Of a stretch of 64,000 nucleotides of DNA, positions 17,190-25,490 are shown in pieces. Position 1 is the first letter of the stretch; each line of letters opens with the position of its first letter. Source of the stretch: Roseateles depolymerans (GTDB lineage Bacteria; Pseudomonadota; Gammaproteobacteria; Burkholderiales; Burkholderiaceae_C); assembly GCA_003241055.1 (NCBI GenBank), contig QFOD01000002.1, forward strand, positions 124,001-188,000, written 5' to 3'. A model generated the notes under the pieces. That model had not been told where the DNA came from, ran no database searches, and was given only the letters and a program-made list of their open reading frames with translations. A program made the translations under genes and the position numbers.

Positions 17190-17315
17190 GCGAAAACGCT
17201 TACGCCGACGGCCCGATAGGGTAGTTGAAGACGAAAGCCCGTTCGCACCAGTTGTCTCCTCCACCGCCTCCATGGTGGATTCCACCCGAGCTTGCAAAAG
17301 CTCGGGTTTTTTTTC
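17184..17315 (+). ncRNA. Candidate transcribed leader or small RNA upstream of ilvA
   Basis: The 300-base gap 17110-17409 has no convincing gene but ends in a strong plus-strand terminator, so something is transcribed through it. TTGCAG and TACACT with a 17-base spacer (about 17149-17177) could be its promoter. The putative RNA begins with ACCCAAGC and a small hairpin (AAGCG, AAAA loop, CGCTT, 17188-17201). ACCCAAGC (17184-17191) can pair at 7 of 8 positions with GCTCGGGT (17301-17308), the 3' arm of the terminator. That would give two mutually exclusive structures, as in an attenuator, or a closed small RNA. No known RNA family was recognised. Confidence 0.4.
17286..17315 (+). terminator. 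Strong intrinsic terminator 94 bases before ilvA
   Basis: CCCGAGCTT (17286-17294), loop GCAA and AAGCTCGGG (17299-17307) form a 9-base perfect stem followed by eight T residues. This is the best intrinsic terminator in the window. The only plus-strand gene upstream, coq7, ended more than 600 bases earlier, so it does not obviously belong to any coding gene. Confidence 0.85.
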
Positions 17316-17409
17316 GCCTGTACGCGAAAGACGGCGAAGAATTCGCGAAGCGAGCAGGCACGGGGCGCGACCTATGATGCATTGCAGCAACAACTGGAGC
17401 CAGTCCACG

Positions 17410-18978
17410 ATGAGCGCCACTTCGCGCCGCCGCCCTCCCGCCGCACAGGTGCCCGCGATGCTGCCGCCCGGCAGCAGCTATCTGCAGCGAATTCTGAACG
17501 CACGGGTCTACGAGGTCGCGCGCGAGACCGCCCTGACGCACGCCTCCAAGCTGTCGAAGCGACTGGCCAACAAGGTCTGGCTCAAGCGCGAGGACGAGCA
17601 GGACGTCTTCAGCTTCAAGCTTCGCGGCGCCTACAACAAGATGGCACACCTGACGGCCGAGCAGCGGGCCGCCGGGGTGATCTGCGCCTCTGCCGGCAAC
17701 CATGCCCAGGGCGTGGCCCTCTCGGCTCGAAAGCTCGGCTGCCGCGCGGTGATCGTGATGCCGGTCACCACGCCCCAGGTGAAGATCAGCGCCGTGCAGG
17801 CGCTGGGCGGCGAGGTCGTGCTGCACGGCGACAGCTTCACCGACGCCTATGGCCGCGCGCTTGAACTGGAAAAAGAGCAGGGCCTGACCTTTGTCCACCC
17901 ATTTGATGACCCGGATGTCATCGCCGGCCAGGGCACCATCGCGATGGAGCTGTTGCGCCAGCATCCTGGCCCCATCGACGCCATCTTCGTGGCCATTGGC
18001 GGCGGCGGCCTGATTTCGGGCGTTGCCGCCTACGTGAAAGCGCTGCGCCCGGAGATCAAGGTCATCGGCGTGCAGACGGTGGACTCCGACGCGATGGTGC
18101 GCTCGGTCAAGGCCGGCAAGCGCGTGCAGCTCAACGACGTGGGCCTGTTTTCCGACGGCACTGCGGTCAAGCTGGTCGGCGAGGAGACCTTCCGCATCAC
18201 CCGCGAGCTGGTCGACGACTACATCCTGGTGGACACCGACGCCGTATGCGCCGCGATCAAGGACGTGTTCGAGGACACCCGCTCCATCCTCGAGCCGGCC
18301 GGTGCGCTGGGCGTGGCAGCCATCAAGCAATACGTGGCCAAGACCGGCGCCAAGGGGCAGACGCTGGTCGCCATCACCTGCGGCGCCAACATGAACTTCG
18401 ACCGGCTGCGCTTCGTGGCCGAACGTGCCGAGGTGGGTGAGCAGCGCGAGGCGCTCTTTGCCGTCACCATCCCCGAGGCGCGCGGCAGCTTCAAGCGCTT
18501 CTGCGAGCTGCTCGGGCCGCGCAGCGTCACCGAGTTCAACTACCGCATCGCAGACGCGGACAAGGCCCACATCTTCGTCGGCGTCGCAATCTCCAAGCCC
18601 GATGAAGCGACCAAACTGGCGCGGGCCTTCACCAAGGCCGGCTTCGAGACCCTGGACCTCACGAACGACGAGCTGGCCAAGCAGCATGTGCGGCACATGG
18701 TGGGCGGCCGCAGCGAACTGGCGCGCAACGAACGCCTGTACCGATTCATCTTCCCCGAGCGCCCGGGTGCCTTGATGCGCTTCCTGTCCAGCATGCATCC
18801 GGACTGGAACATCAGCCTCTTCCACTACCGCAACCAGGGCGCCGACTACGGCCGCATCCTGGTCGGCATCCAGGTGCCGCGCGGCATGTCCGCCGCCCTG
18901 CGCGACTTCCTCGCCACGCTCAACTATCCCTTTGTCGACGAGAGCGACAACCCGGTCTATCGCTTGTTCCTGGGTTGA
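17410..18978 (+). CDS. ilvA: Threonine ammonia-lyase, biosynthetic, long form
   Basis: IlvA deaminates threonine to 2-oxobutanoate, the first step of isoleucine synthesis. The 522-residue product has the PLP lysine in F-S-F-K-L-R-G-A (about residue 70), S-A-G-N-H-A-Q-G, the glycine loop G-G-G-G-L-I-S-G, and a C-terminal regulatory region (about 340-520) with two ACT-like repeats, as in isoleucine-inhibited biosynthetic enzymes. ATG 17410 follows a TGGAG at about ten bases. The frame is open upstream through the terminator, including ATGs at 17374 and 17377, so a slightly longer protein is possible. Confidence 0.95.
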   Translation: MSATSRRRPPAAQVPAMLPPGSSYLQRILNARVYEVARETALTHASKLSKRLANKVWLKREDEQDVFSFKLRGAYNKMAHLTAEQRAAGVICASAGNHAQGVALSARKLGCRAVIVMPVTTPQVKISAVQALGGEVVLHGDSFTDAYGRALELEKEQGLTFVHPFDDPDVIAGQGTIAMELLRQHPGPIDAIFVAIGGGGLISGVAAYVKALRPEIKVIGVQTVDSDAMVRSVKAGKRVQLNDVGLFSDGTAVKLVGEETFRITRELVDDYILVDTDAVCAAIKDVFEDTRSILEPAGALGVAAIKQYVAKTGAKGQTLVAITCGANMNFDRLRFVAERAEVGEQREALFAVTIPEARGSFKRFCELLGPRSVTEFNYRIADADKAHIFVGVAISKPDEATKLARAFTKAGFETLDLTNDELAKQHVRHMVGGRSELARNERLYRFIFPERPGALMRFLSSMHPDWNISLFHYRNQGADYGRILVGIQVPRGMSAALRDFLATLNYPFVDESDNPVYRLFLG

Positions 18979-19007
18979 CCGCAGAATGCGACTGTTTCGG
19001 CTTGTTA

Positions 19008-20075
19008 ATGCCTATGACCGTCGCACAACAGTCGCTGATCTCGCCCACCGCCCATCCGGAGCTTGAAAAAGCGCTGCGCGAGCGCGTCGACCGCCGCTCG
19101 GCCACTGCCGGCGGGCTGGGCGAGCTGGAGCCGCTGGCGGTACGCCTTGGGCTTATACAAAACAGTCTGACCCCGCGCTTCCGCGATCCCGTCCTGGCCC
19201 TCTTTGCGGCCGATCACGGTCTGGCCGTCGATGGCGTGGGGGGTGGCCGCACGACCCGGGACCAGGTTCAGATGGCCCTGCACGCCCAGTTGCCGGTCTC
19301 CGTTTTCGCCCGGCTGCAGGGGCTGCACCTCACCGTCGTCGACTGCGGCGTGGCCGACACCCTGCCGCCCCATGCCCGGCTGCTTTCGCGCAAGGTGGCC
19401 CATGGCACGCGCAATACCCGCACCGCAGCCGCCATGACCCTGGAACAGGCCCATGCAGGCGTGCGCGTCGGCATGGAGATCGTCGACAACCTGCCCGGCA
19501 ACGTGCTGGCCTGCGGCGGCATGGGCCAAGGCTCGGCGGAGTGCGCGGCGCTGCTGCTGTCGCGCCTGTCGGACCTGCCCGTGCGGGACTTCGTCGTGTC
19601 CGGCCCGACGATGCGTCAGGACACGCTGGTCCAGTTGCTCGACGTGCTGCACGCCGCGCAGGCCCGGCACAAGGAGGCCAAGGAGCCGATGGAGGTGCTG
19701 GCCGCATTCGGGGGGCACGAGATCGCGGTGATGGTCGGGGCCATGCTGGTGGCGGCCAGCAAGCGCAGCCTGATCGTCGTGGACGGCATCGCCGCCTGTG
19801 CCGCGCTGCGCATCGCCTCGCTGATCTGCGCGCCCGTCACAGACTACGCCGTGTTCTGCCGCAGCCATGTCCATCGCGGACTGGACGAGGCACTCGCGCT
19901 GTTCAGGGCCTCCGCCCTGCTGGAGCTGGGCATGGACAGCGCCGACGGCACCGGCGCCGCGCTGGCCTGGCCCATGATCCGCAGCGCCGCCGCCCTGCTG
20001 ACCGATCTGCACGAGGTGGCCGAAGCCCGGGTCGCGCCTCGGCCGGGAACGCAGATTCCGACGCTGAACGCCTGA
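19008..20075 (+). CDS. CobT-like phosphoribosyltransferase with altered active site
   Basis: The product (about 355 residues) aligns end to end with nicotinate-nucleotide:dimethylbenzimidazole phosphoribosyltransferase CobT: G-G-L-G-E-L-E near the N-terminus, F-A-A-D-H-G-L-A, A-V-M-V-G-A-M-L-V-A-A, V-D-G-I-A-A, and D-G-T-G-A-A-L-A at the end. However, the usual G-E-M-G-I-G-N is G-G-M-G-Q-G-S (glycine codon 19518-19520) and the usual G-E-G-T-G-A is A-D-G-T-G-A (aspartate codon 19944-19946). Both known catalytic glutamates therefore appear changed. No other cobalamin gene is near. ATG 19008 or 19014 is likely; a TTG at 18975 would overlap ilvA. Converges on gspC. Confidence 0.8.
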   Translation: MPMTVAQQSLISPTAHPELEKALRERVDRRSATAGGLGELEPLAVRLGLIQNSLTPRFRDPVLALFAADHGLAVDGVGGGRTTRDQVQMALHAQLPVSVFARLQGLHLTVVDCGVADTLPPHARLLSRKVAHGTRNTRTAAAMTLEQAHAGVRVGMEIVDNLPGNVLACGGMGQGSAECAALLLSRLSDLPVRDFVVSGPTMRQDTLVQLLDVLHAAQARHKEAKEPMEVLAAFGGHEIAVMVGAMLVAASKRSLIVVDGIAACAALRIASLICAPVTDYAVFCRSHVHRGLDEALALFRASALLELGMDSADGTGAALAWPMIRSAAALLTDLHEVAEARVAPRPGTQIPTLNA

Positions 20076-20078
20076 ACG

Positions 20079-20735
20079 TCAGCGCACTGCCGCCGCGGAG
20101 TTGGGGTTCTGAGGCTGCACCGGCGGGTTGCTGCCCGGCAATTCGTCGGAGCTCAGCACCGGCCGCGGAGGCACCTGCGGCTGCATCACCGAGGGCGCCA
20201 TCTGAGGTGCGCCAGGTGCGACGCGCGCGCCCGGCTGACCGCCCGGATTACCGCCCAGCACGACGTTGGACGGCGCGGCCGGCGCCAGCGTGCCGGTGGC
20301 AGGCGGCGCCGTCGGGCTGATCTCCAGCACCATGCTGGGAGGCTGGCCGCTACGGCCCAGCGACGCACTGCGGGCATCCACGCGCAACAGCGCCAGTTCG
20401 CCATCGACCACCGCGCCCACACGAACGGTGCGGGCCACGCCGTCGACCTCGATCAGCGCCACGCCCTCGCCGGCTGCGGCGGCCCGCTCGCTGCGCGGCG
20501 CCACAACGCCCAGCAGGCGCAGGCGCGTCTGCGGCATGGGCTCGGGTTCGGCCGCCGCGGCGGCAGGCGTTACCCCCAGCAACCGCGCGAAATCCACGGC
20601 GCCGCCGCGTCCGTCCCCGGCCTGCAGCGTCATGGCCGGCAGCGGCAGCGGGCGAGCGATCAATTGCAGGCCCCAATAGGCCAGCGAGGCCCCGAGCAGC
20701 AGCCAGACGGAGAACGATAACAATCGAGCAACCAT
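20079..20735 (-). CDS. gspC: Type II secretion system protein GspC
   Basis: GspC is the bitopic inner-membrane protein whose periplasmic HR domain contacts the GspD secretin. The 218-residue product has a short cytoplasmic tail, one membrane segment (about residues 7-27) and an HR domain (about 68-125: L-R-L-L-G-V-V-A, A-L-I-E-V-D-G, V-R-V-G-A-V-V). A proline/glycine-rich tail follows with no PDZ domain. ATG 20735 is chosen because it begins right at the membrane anchor. It is divergent from gspG, 55 bases away, as seen in other Burkholderiales. Confidence 0.88.
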   Translation of the reverse strand: MVARLLSFSVWLLLGASLAYWGLQLIARPLPLPAMTLQAGDGRGGAVDFARLLGVTPAAAAAEPEPMPQTRLRLLGVVAPRSERAAAAGEGVALIEVDGVARTVRVGAVVDGELALLRVDARSASLGRSGQPPSMVLEISPTAPPATGTLAPAAPSNVVLGGNPGGQPGARVAPGAPQMAPSVMQPQVPPRPVLSSDELPGSNPPVQPQNPNSAAAVR

Positions 20736-20790
20736 CGGCCCATTATGATGGCCCGCTACGTCGCTGACATTGCGCTCCCACCGTTTCACT

Positions 20791-21213
20791 ATGCGTCGCT
20801 CCCCTTCCGCCCGCGGCTTCACGCTGATCGAACTGCTGGTCGTGCTCGTCATCATCGGCGTGCTGGCTGCCCTCGTGGTCCCCAACGTGCTCGATCGTGC
20901 CGAGGACGCCCGTGTCACGGCGGCCCGCACCGACGTGAACAACCTGATGCAGGCCCTCAAGCTGTACAAGCTGGACAACCAGCGCTACCCCAGTGGCGAG
21001 CAGGGCTTGGATGCGCTGGTGCACAAGCCCACCGCCGGCACGCCGCCTTCGAACTGGAAGCCCTACCTGGAAAAGCTGCCCAACGACCCCTGGGGCCACC
21101 CTTACCAGTACGCCAACCCCGGCGTGAAGGGCGAGGTCGACGTGTACAGCTTCGGTGCCGACGGCCGCTCCGGCGGCGAAGGCCGCGACGCGGACATCGG
21201 CTCCTGGCAGTGA
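20791..21213 (+). CDS. gspG: Type II secretion system major pseudopilin GspG
   Basis: The major pseudopilin that builds the T2SS piston. The 140-residue product has a short leader cut by prepilin peptidase at G/F-T-L-I-E-L-L, a hydrophobic helix with the essential glutamate at mature position 5, and the GspG core including R-Y-P-S-G-E-Q-G-L-D-A-L and D-P-W-G-H-P-Y-Q-Y. The C-terminus (S-F-G-A-D-G, G-R-D-A-D-I) carries the calcium-site loop typical of GspG. A TTG at 20770 could extend it by seven codons. A -10-like TATGAT lies at 20744-20749. Confidence 0.96.
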   Translation: MRRSPSARGFTLIELLVVLVIIGVLAALVVPNVLDRAEDARVTAARTDVNNLMQALKLYKLDNQRYPSGEQGLDALVHKPTAGTPPSNWKPYLEKLPNDPWGHPYQYANPGVKGEVDVYSFGADGRSGGEGRDADIGSWQ

Positions 21214-21244
21214 CGTCCCGGCGGAGCGGCCCGCGCCGCTCCCC

Positions 21245-21718
21245 ATGCAGGCCATGAAGCCGTACCGGCCCGCCCCCTCAGCCCGCTCCGCGCGCAGCGC
21301 GGGCTTCACGCTGATCGAACTGCTGGTCGTTGTCGCGCTGATCGCGATCAGCTCGGCCACCATCGCCCTGGCCCTGCGCGACCCGACCGAGCTGCAACTG
21401 CAGCGCGAAGGCCAGCGGCTCGCCGCGCTGCTGGAAGCGGCACGGGCCGAAAGCCGGGCCTCCGGCCTGGCGGTGCGCTGGCTGCCCTCGGCCCTCAAGA
21501 CCGGCGACAACTTCCGCTTCGAAGGCCTGCCGGCCTCGCTGCAGCTGCCCACGCGCTGGCTCGGCGAGCCGGTGGCCGTGCAGATCGAGAACGGCGCCGC
21601 CGTGATCCTCGGCCCCGAGCCCGTACTGCCCGCGCAGCGGCTGCGCCTGCGGCTCGGCGAGCAGAGCCTGATCATCGGCAGCGACGGCCTCTCGGCCTTC
21701 GACATCGTCAATCCATGA
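21245..21718 (+). CDS. gspH: Type II secretion system minor pseudopilin GspH
   Basis: Minor pseudopilin. The 157-residue product has a leader cut at G/F-T-L-I-E-L-L-V-V-V-A, a hydrophobic helix and a small beta-rich domain. ATG 21245 is given; ATG 21254 three codons later is equally plausible. It ends in a 4-base overlap with gspI (ATGA), so translation is probably coupled. Position in gspGHIJK supports the assignment. Confidence 0.9.
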   Translation: MQAMKPYRPAPSARSARSAGFTLIELLVVVALIAISSATIALALRDPTELQLQREGQRLAALLEAARAESRASGLAVRWLPSALKTGDNFRFEGLPASLQLPTRWLGEPVAVQIENGAAVILGPEPVLPAQRLRLRLGEQSLIIGSDGLSAFDIVNP

Positions 21719-22086
21719 GCACGCGACGCCGCAGCGCGGGCTTCACGTTGATCGAGGTGCTGGTCGCGCTGGTCATCGTCGCCATCGCCCTCGGTGCCGG
21801 CATCAAGGCCGCCGGCGCACTGGCCAACAACGCCGAGCGGCTCACGCAGGCCAGCGCCGCCCAATGGTGCGCGGAGAACCAGTTCACCGAGCTGCGCCTC
21901 AACAACACGTTTCCGGACATCGGCGAGACGCCCTTCGTCTGCGAACAGCTGGGGCGCACCTACACCGGCAAGCTGCTGGTGAGCCCCACGCCCAATCCGC
22001 TGTTCCGGCGGATCGACTCCAGCCTCAGCAACGCGGCCGGAGAACCCGTGCTGACGCTGTCGACCATCATGGGCAAACTCCAATGA
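21715..22086 (+). CDS. gspI: Type II secretion system minor pseudopilin GspI
   Basis: Minor pseudopilin that nucleates the pseudopilus tip with GspJ and GspK. The 123-residue product has a leader of about 10 residues cut at G/F-T-L-I-E-V-L-V-A-L, the hydrophobic helix, then W-C-A-E-N-Q-F-T-E-L-R, a pattern typical of GspI. The start overlaps gspH and the end overlaps gspJ, each by 4 bases. Confidence 0.94.
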   Translation: MSTRRRSAGFTLIEVLVALVIVAIALGAGIKAAGALANNAERLTQASAAQWCAENQFTELRLNNTFPDIGETPFVCEQLGRTYTGKLLVSPTPNPLFRRIDSSLSNAAGEPVLTLSTIMGKLQ

Positions 22087-22682
22087 AGCCGCACCACCGG
22101 GGTTTCACGCTGGTCGAGGTGCTGGTCGCGCTCGTGGCCATGGCCATGATGGCCGCGATGGCCTGGCGCGGCATCGATGCGCTGGCCCGCAGCCGCGAGA
22201 TCGCGCAGGCCAACCTGACCCAGACCACCCGGCTGCAGACCGTGATCGCCCAGTGGGAAACCGACCTGCGCGCGCTGCAGGACAGCCACACCGACCTCAA
22301 GCCCCTGACCTTCGACGGCGGCGGCCTCACGCTGACGCGACAGAGCGCCAACGGCCTGCAGCTGGTGGTCTGGAGTCTGCGCGAAGGCTCGCTGTGGCGC
22401 TGGGAGAGCCCCCCGCTGCGCACCGTGGGCGAGCTGGAGAACCAACGCCAGATCGGCCAGCAGCAGCTGGCGCAACGCAACCCGGCGCTGCGGGCCTTCG
22501 ACGGCGTGGCCGGCCTGCAGCTCTACTGTTTCTGGGACAACGCCTGGAGCAATTGCCTGTCCGACGGCCAGAACGGCCCGTCGCGCCCCTCGCCGGCGGG
22601 CATCCGCCTCACGCTGCAGTTCGACGGCAGCAACGGCCTGTCCGGCAGCCTGGTGCGCGAGCTGGAGGTGGCCGCTCGATGA
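22083..22682 (+). CDS. gspJ: Type II secretion system minor pseudopilin GspJ
   Basis: Tip pseudopilin. The 199-residue product begins M-K-P-H-H-R-G/F-T-L-V-E-V-L-V-A-L, cut after the glycine, and carries the GspJ pattern W-R-G-I-D-A-L near residue 29. The late W-D-N-A-W region and I-R-L-T-L also fit. Start overlaps gspI by 4 bases; end overlaps gspK by 4 bases. Confidence 0.93.
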   Translation: MKPHHRGFTLVEVLVALVAMAMMAAMAWRGIDALARSREIAQANLTQTTRLQTVIAQWETDLRALQDSHTDLKPLTFDGGGLTLTRQSANGLQLVVWSLREGSLWRWESPPLRTVGELENQRQIGQQQLAQRNPALRAFDGVAGLQLYCFWDNAWSNCLSDGQNGPSRPSPAGIRLTLQFDGSNGLSGSLVRELEVAAR

Positions 22683-23656
22683 AACGCAGGCAGAACCGCG
22701 GCGCCGCGCTGCTGACCGCGATGATCATCGTCACCCTGGTGGCCAGCCTCGCGGCCGGCATGGTCTGGCAGCAGTACCGTGCGGTTCAGATCGAGGCCGC
22801 CGACCGTGCACGCGCGCAGAGCGGCTGGATCCTGCAGGGCGCGCTGGACTGGGCCCGCCTGATCCTGCTCACGGATGCCAAACTCAACAGCAACAAGCCG
22901 GTGGACCACCTGGGCGAGCCCTGGGCCGTGCCCCTGGCCGAGGCTCGCCTGTCCACCTTCCTGGCCGCCGACCGAAGCACCACCACCGACGACGACGGCC
23001 CCGAGGCCTTTCTGTCAGGTTTTATCGAGGACGCGCAGGCCCGCTACAACCTGCGCAACCTGGCGACCAGCGACGCCACCGCGCAGGCACGCGAGCTGCG
23101 CACGCTGGAGCGGCTGTGCCAGATGGTGAATGCGCCGTCGGGCACGGCCGCCATGATCGCCAGCAGCATGCGCGCGGCCTTCCCCGCCGCCGCGGCCAGT
23201 GCCACAGGCACCGAAACCAGCGCCAACACGCCGCTGCAGCCGGCCGGCATCGACGAGCTGGGCTGGCTCGGCGTGCCGGCCGACACCATCGCCAGGCTCC
23301 AGCCCTTCGTCGTGCTGCTGCCCAGCGCCAGTACCAAGGTCAACCTGAACACCGCGCCGCGCGAGGTCATCGCCGCTCTTTTCGACGGCATGGACCTGGC
23401 CTCGGCCGAACGCCTGGTGCAGGCGCGCAAGACCCGGCCCCTGCAGGTGCTGGGCGACGCGCAGAGCTACCTGCCGGCCGAGGTGGTGATCGACTCCAAC
23501 CGGGTGTCGGTGGACTCCTCCTTCTTCATCGTCACCGGCCGGCTGCGGCTGGACGAGCGCCAGCTCGAGCAGCGCTCGCTGATCCAGCGCCAGAACCTCG
23601 TCATGAAGGTGCTGTCCCGGGAACGGGTCAGCCAGATCCTCGACACCCCGAGATAA
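22679..23656 (+). CDS. gspK: Type II secretion system tip protein GspK
   Basis: The large minor pseudopilin that caps the pilus. The 325-residue product has the GspK-type leader R-G/A-A-L-L-T-A-M-I-I-V, which lacks the usual glutamate at +5 as expected for GspK. It also has A-Q-S-G-W-I-L near residue 42, D-A-Q-A-R-Y-N-L-R-N-L, and the helix-hairpin-helix-like K-V-N-L-N-T-A-P-R-E-V. Followed by a 68-base gap before gspL, the largest break in the G-to-N run. Confidence 0.94.
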   Translation: MKRRQNRGAALLTAMIIVTLVASLAAGMVWQQYRAVQIEAADRARAQSGWILQGALDWARLILLTDAKLNSNKPVDHLGEPWAVPLAEARLSTFLAADRSTTTDDDGPEAFLSGFIEDAQARYNLRNLATSDATAQARELRTLERLCQMVNAPSGTAAMIASSMRAAFPAAAASATGTETSANTPLQPAGIDELGWLGVPADTIARLQPFVVLLPSASTKVNLNTAPREVIAALFDGMDLASAERLVQARKTRPLQVLGDAQSYLPAEVVIDSNRVSVDSSFFIVTGRLRLDERQLEQRSLIQRQNLVMKVLSRERVSQILDTPR

Positions 23657-23724
23657 CCCCCTCCCCCAACTGCCTCAGTCCTGTCTTGGGCCACTTCTAG
23701 AATGCGCCGCTCCCCAAGCCCGCC

Positions 23725-24954
23725 ATGAGCACCCTCCTCATCCTCCTGCCGCCCAAGCCGCGCCTGCTCGCCGCGGGCCGCCCCACCGACGCGCCCCGCA
23801 GTGAACAGCCTCGCGAGTACGACTACGTGCTCACGCCGGACGGCCGCGAGATCACCCAGCAGGGCCGGGCGGCAGCGGCCGCGCTGCCGACGGCCGACAC
23901 GGTGATCGCCGTGCCGGCCGAGTCCGACGTCAGCTGGCGGCGCATCGAGCTGCCGCGCGCCGGCCGCCAGATGCGCGCCGCACTCGCCGGCAAGCTGGAA
24001 GAGCTGGTGCTGGACGACCCGGAGGCGCTGCACTTCGCGATCGAGCCCGATGCCACGGGCGGCGACGAGGCCTGGGTGGCGGTGATGTCGCGCCCCTGGC
24101 TGGCCGACCAACTGGCCCAGCTGGACGAGGCTCACCTGTTCGTCGACCGCGTGGTGCCGCTGGCCTGCCCCGAGGAGCCGGCACGTGGCCACTTCCACGA
24201 AAGCGGCGAGCGCGTCGTGCTGCGCTGGAGCCACCCCGACGGCGTGGCCACGCTGCCGCTGGACGGCGCGCTTGGCCGCCAGCTCTTCCCGCCGGGCGTG
24301 GTGCATGCGGCGGAATGGTCGGCCACGGCCACCGCGGCGCCGGCCGCCGAGCGCTGGCTGGGCACGGTCGTCGCCGTGAAGACACCGGCTCAGCGCGCGC
24401 TGCAGGTGGTGGACAGCGGCTGGGACCTGCGCCAGTTCGATTTCGCGCCGCGCGCCCGGGGCGCCCATGCGCTGCGCCTCGTGTCGCGCACGCTGATGCG
24501 CAAGACCTGGCGCCCGGTGCGCATCGGTCTGGCGGCGCTGGTGGCCGTGCAGGTGCTGGGCCTGAACCTGTGGGCCTGGCAGCAGCACCGCGAGCTGAAC
24601 GCCCGGCGCGACGCCCTTAGCGCCACGCTCACCGAGGCCTTCCCGCAGATCCGCGACCCGCTGGACCCGCCGGTGCAGATGCAGAAGAACCTCGACCTGC
24701 TGCGCGCCAACGCCGGCAGCGTCGGCGAACAGGATCTCGAGGCCCTGCTGGCCGCGGCCGCCACGGCCTGGCCCGGCGACCGCCCGCCCACCGATGCACT
24801 GTCCTTCGAGCCCGGCCGCCTCAGCGTGCCGGCTCAGGGCTGGAACCCGGCGCAGATCGACAACTTCCGCAGCCAGCTCCAGAGTGAGGGCTGGCGCCTG
24901 GACAGCAGCGATGGCCGCCTGGTCATCAGCCGCGCGTCCAAGGGCAATCTCTGA
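23725..24954 (+). CDS. gspL: Type II secretion system protein GspL
   Basis: GspL anchors the GspE ATPase to the inner membrane. The 409-residue product has a cytoplasmic actin-like domain (about 1-240), a membrane segment (about residues 268-290: A-A-L-V-A-V-Q-V-L-G-L), and a periplasmic ferredoxin-like domain (about 300-405). Position between gspK and gspM and the one-helix topology support the call. Confidence 0.9.
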   Translation: MSTLLILLPPKPRLLAAGRPTDAPRSEQPREYDYVLTPDGREITQQGRAAAAALPTADTVIAVPAESDVSWRRIELPRAGRQMRAALAGKLEELVLDDPEALHFAIEPDATGGDEAWVAVMSRPWLADQLAQLDEAHLFVDRVVPLACPEEPARGHFHESGERVVLRWSHPDGVATLPLDGALGRQLFPPGVVHAAEWSATATAAPAAERWLGTVVAVKTPAQRALQVVDSGWDLRQFDFAPRARGAHALRLVSRTLMRKTWRPVRIGLAALVAVQVLGLNLWAWQQHRELNARRDALSATLTEAFPQIRDPLDPPVQMQKNLDLLRANAGSVGEQDLEALLAAAATAWPGDRPPTDALSFEPGRLSVPAQGWNPAQIDNFRSQLQSEGWRLDSSDGRLVISRASKGNL

Positions 24955-24968
24955 GCAAGAAGGCACTG

Positions 24969-25490
24969 ATGGCCGTATCCAAATCGAGCGACAGCGGCCT
25001 GGCCGCGTCGTATCAGAAGCTGCGCAGCCAGGCACTGGCCCAATGGCAGGCCATGGGCGAGCGCGAGCGCCTGGGCGTGCAGCTGGCCGGCGCCGCGCTG
25101 GGCCTGCTGCTGGCCTGGAGCCTGCTGCTCGCCCCCGCGCTGCGCACGCTCAAGACGGCTCCGGCCGAACTGGAGCGCCTGGAGGGCGATCTGCGCCGCA
25201 TGCAGGCCCAGGGCGCCGAGGCCCGGTCGCTGCGGGCACTGCCGCCGGTGGCCCCGGCCGAGGCGCAGGCCGCGTTGACCGCCGCCACCGAGCGCCTGGG
25301 CAGCGGCGCCCGCCTGAATCTCACCGGCGACCGCGCGGTCGTCACGCTCAACGGGGTGTCGCCCGAGGCCCTGCAGGCCTGGATGGGCGAGGTGCGGGCG
25401 GCCGCGCGGGCGCGGGCCGTCGAGGCCCAGCTGGCGCGCGGCCCCAAGGGCTACACCGGCAGCCTGACGCTGACGCTGGGGGCCGGATGA
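24969..25490 (+). CDS. gspM: Type II secretion system protein GspM
   Basis: GspM pairs with GspL in the inner-membrane platform. The 173-residue product has a cytoplasmic start, the signature W-Q-A-M-G-E-R-E-R just before one membrane segment (about residues 36-55), and a periplasmic ferredoxin-like domain ending L-T-L-G. The stop overlaps the gspN ATG by 4 bases. Confidence 0.91.
   Translation: MAVSKSSDSGLAASYQKLRSQALAQWQAMGERERLGVQLAGAALGLLLAWSLLLAPALRTLKTAPAELERLEGDLRRMQAQGAEARSLRALPPVAPAEAQAALTAATERLGSGARLNLTGDRAVVTLNGVSPEALQAWMGEVRAAARARAVEAQLARGPKGYTGSLTLTLGAG

Noticed and set aside
17110..17285. A tmRNA or 6S RNA in the gap before ilvA
   Set aside because: No tRNA-like T-arm with GTTC, no CCACCA end and no tag reading frame were found; the 6S open-bubble pattern was not recognised either. 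It is left as an unassigned candidate RNA.
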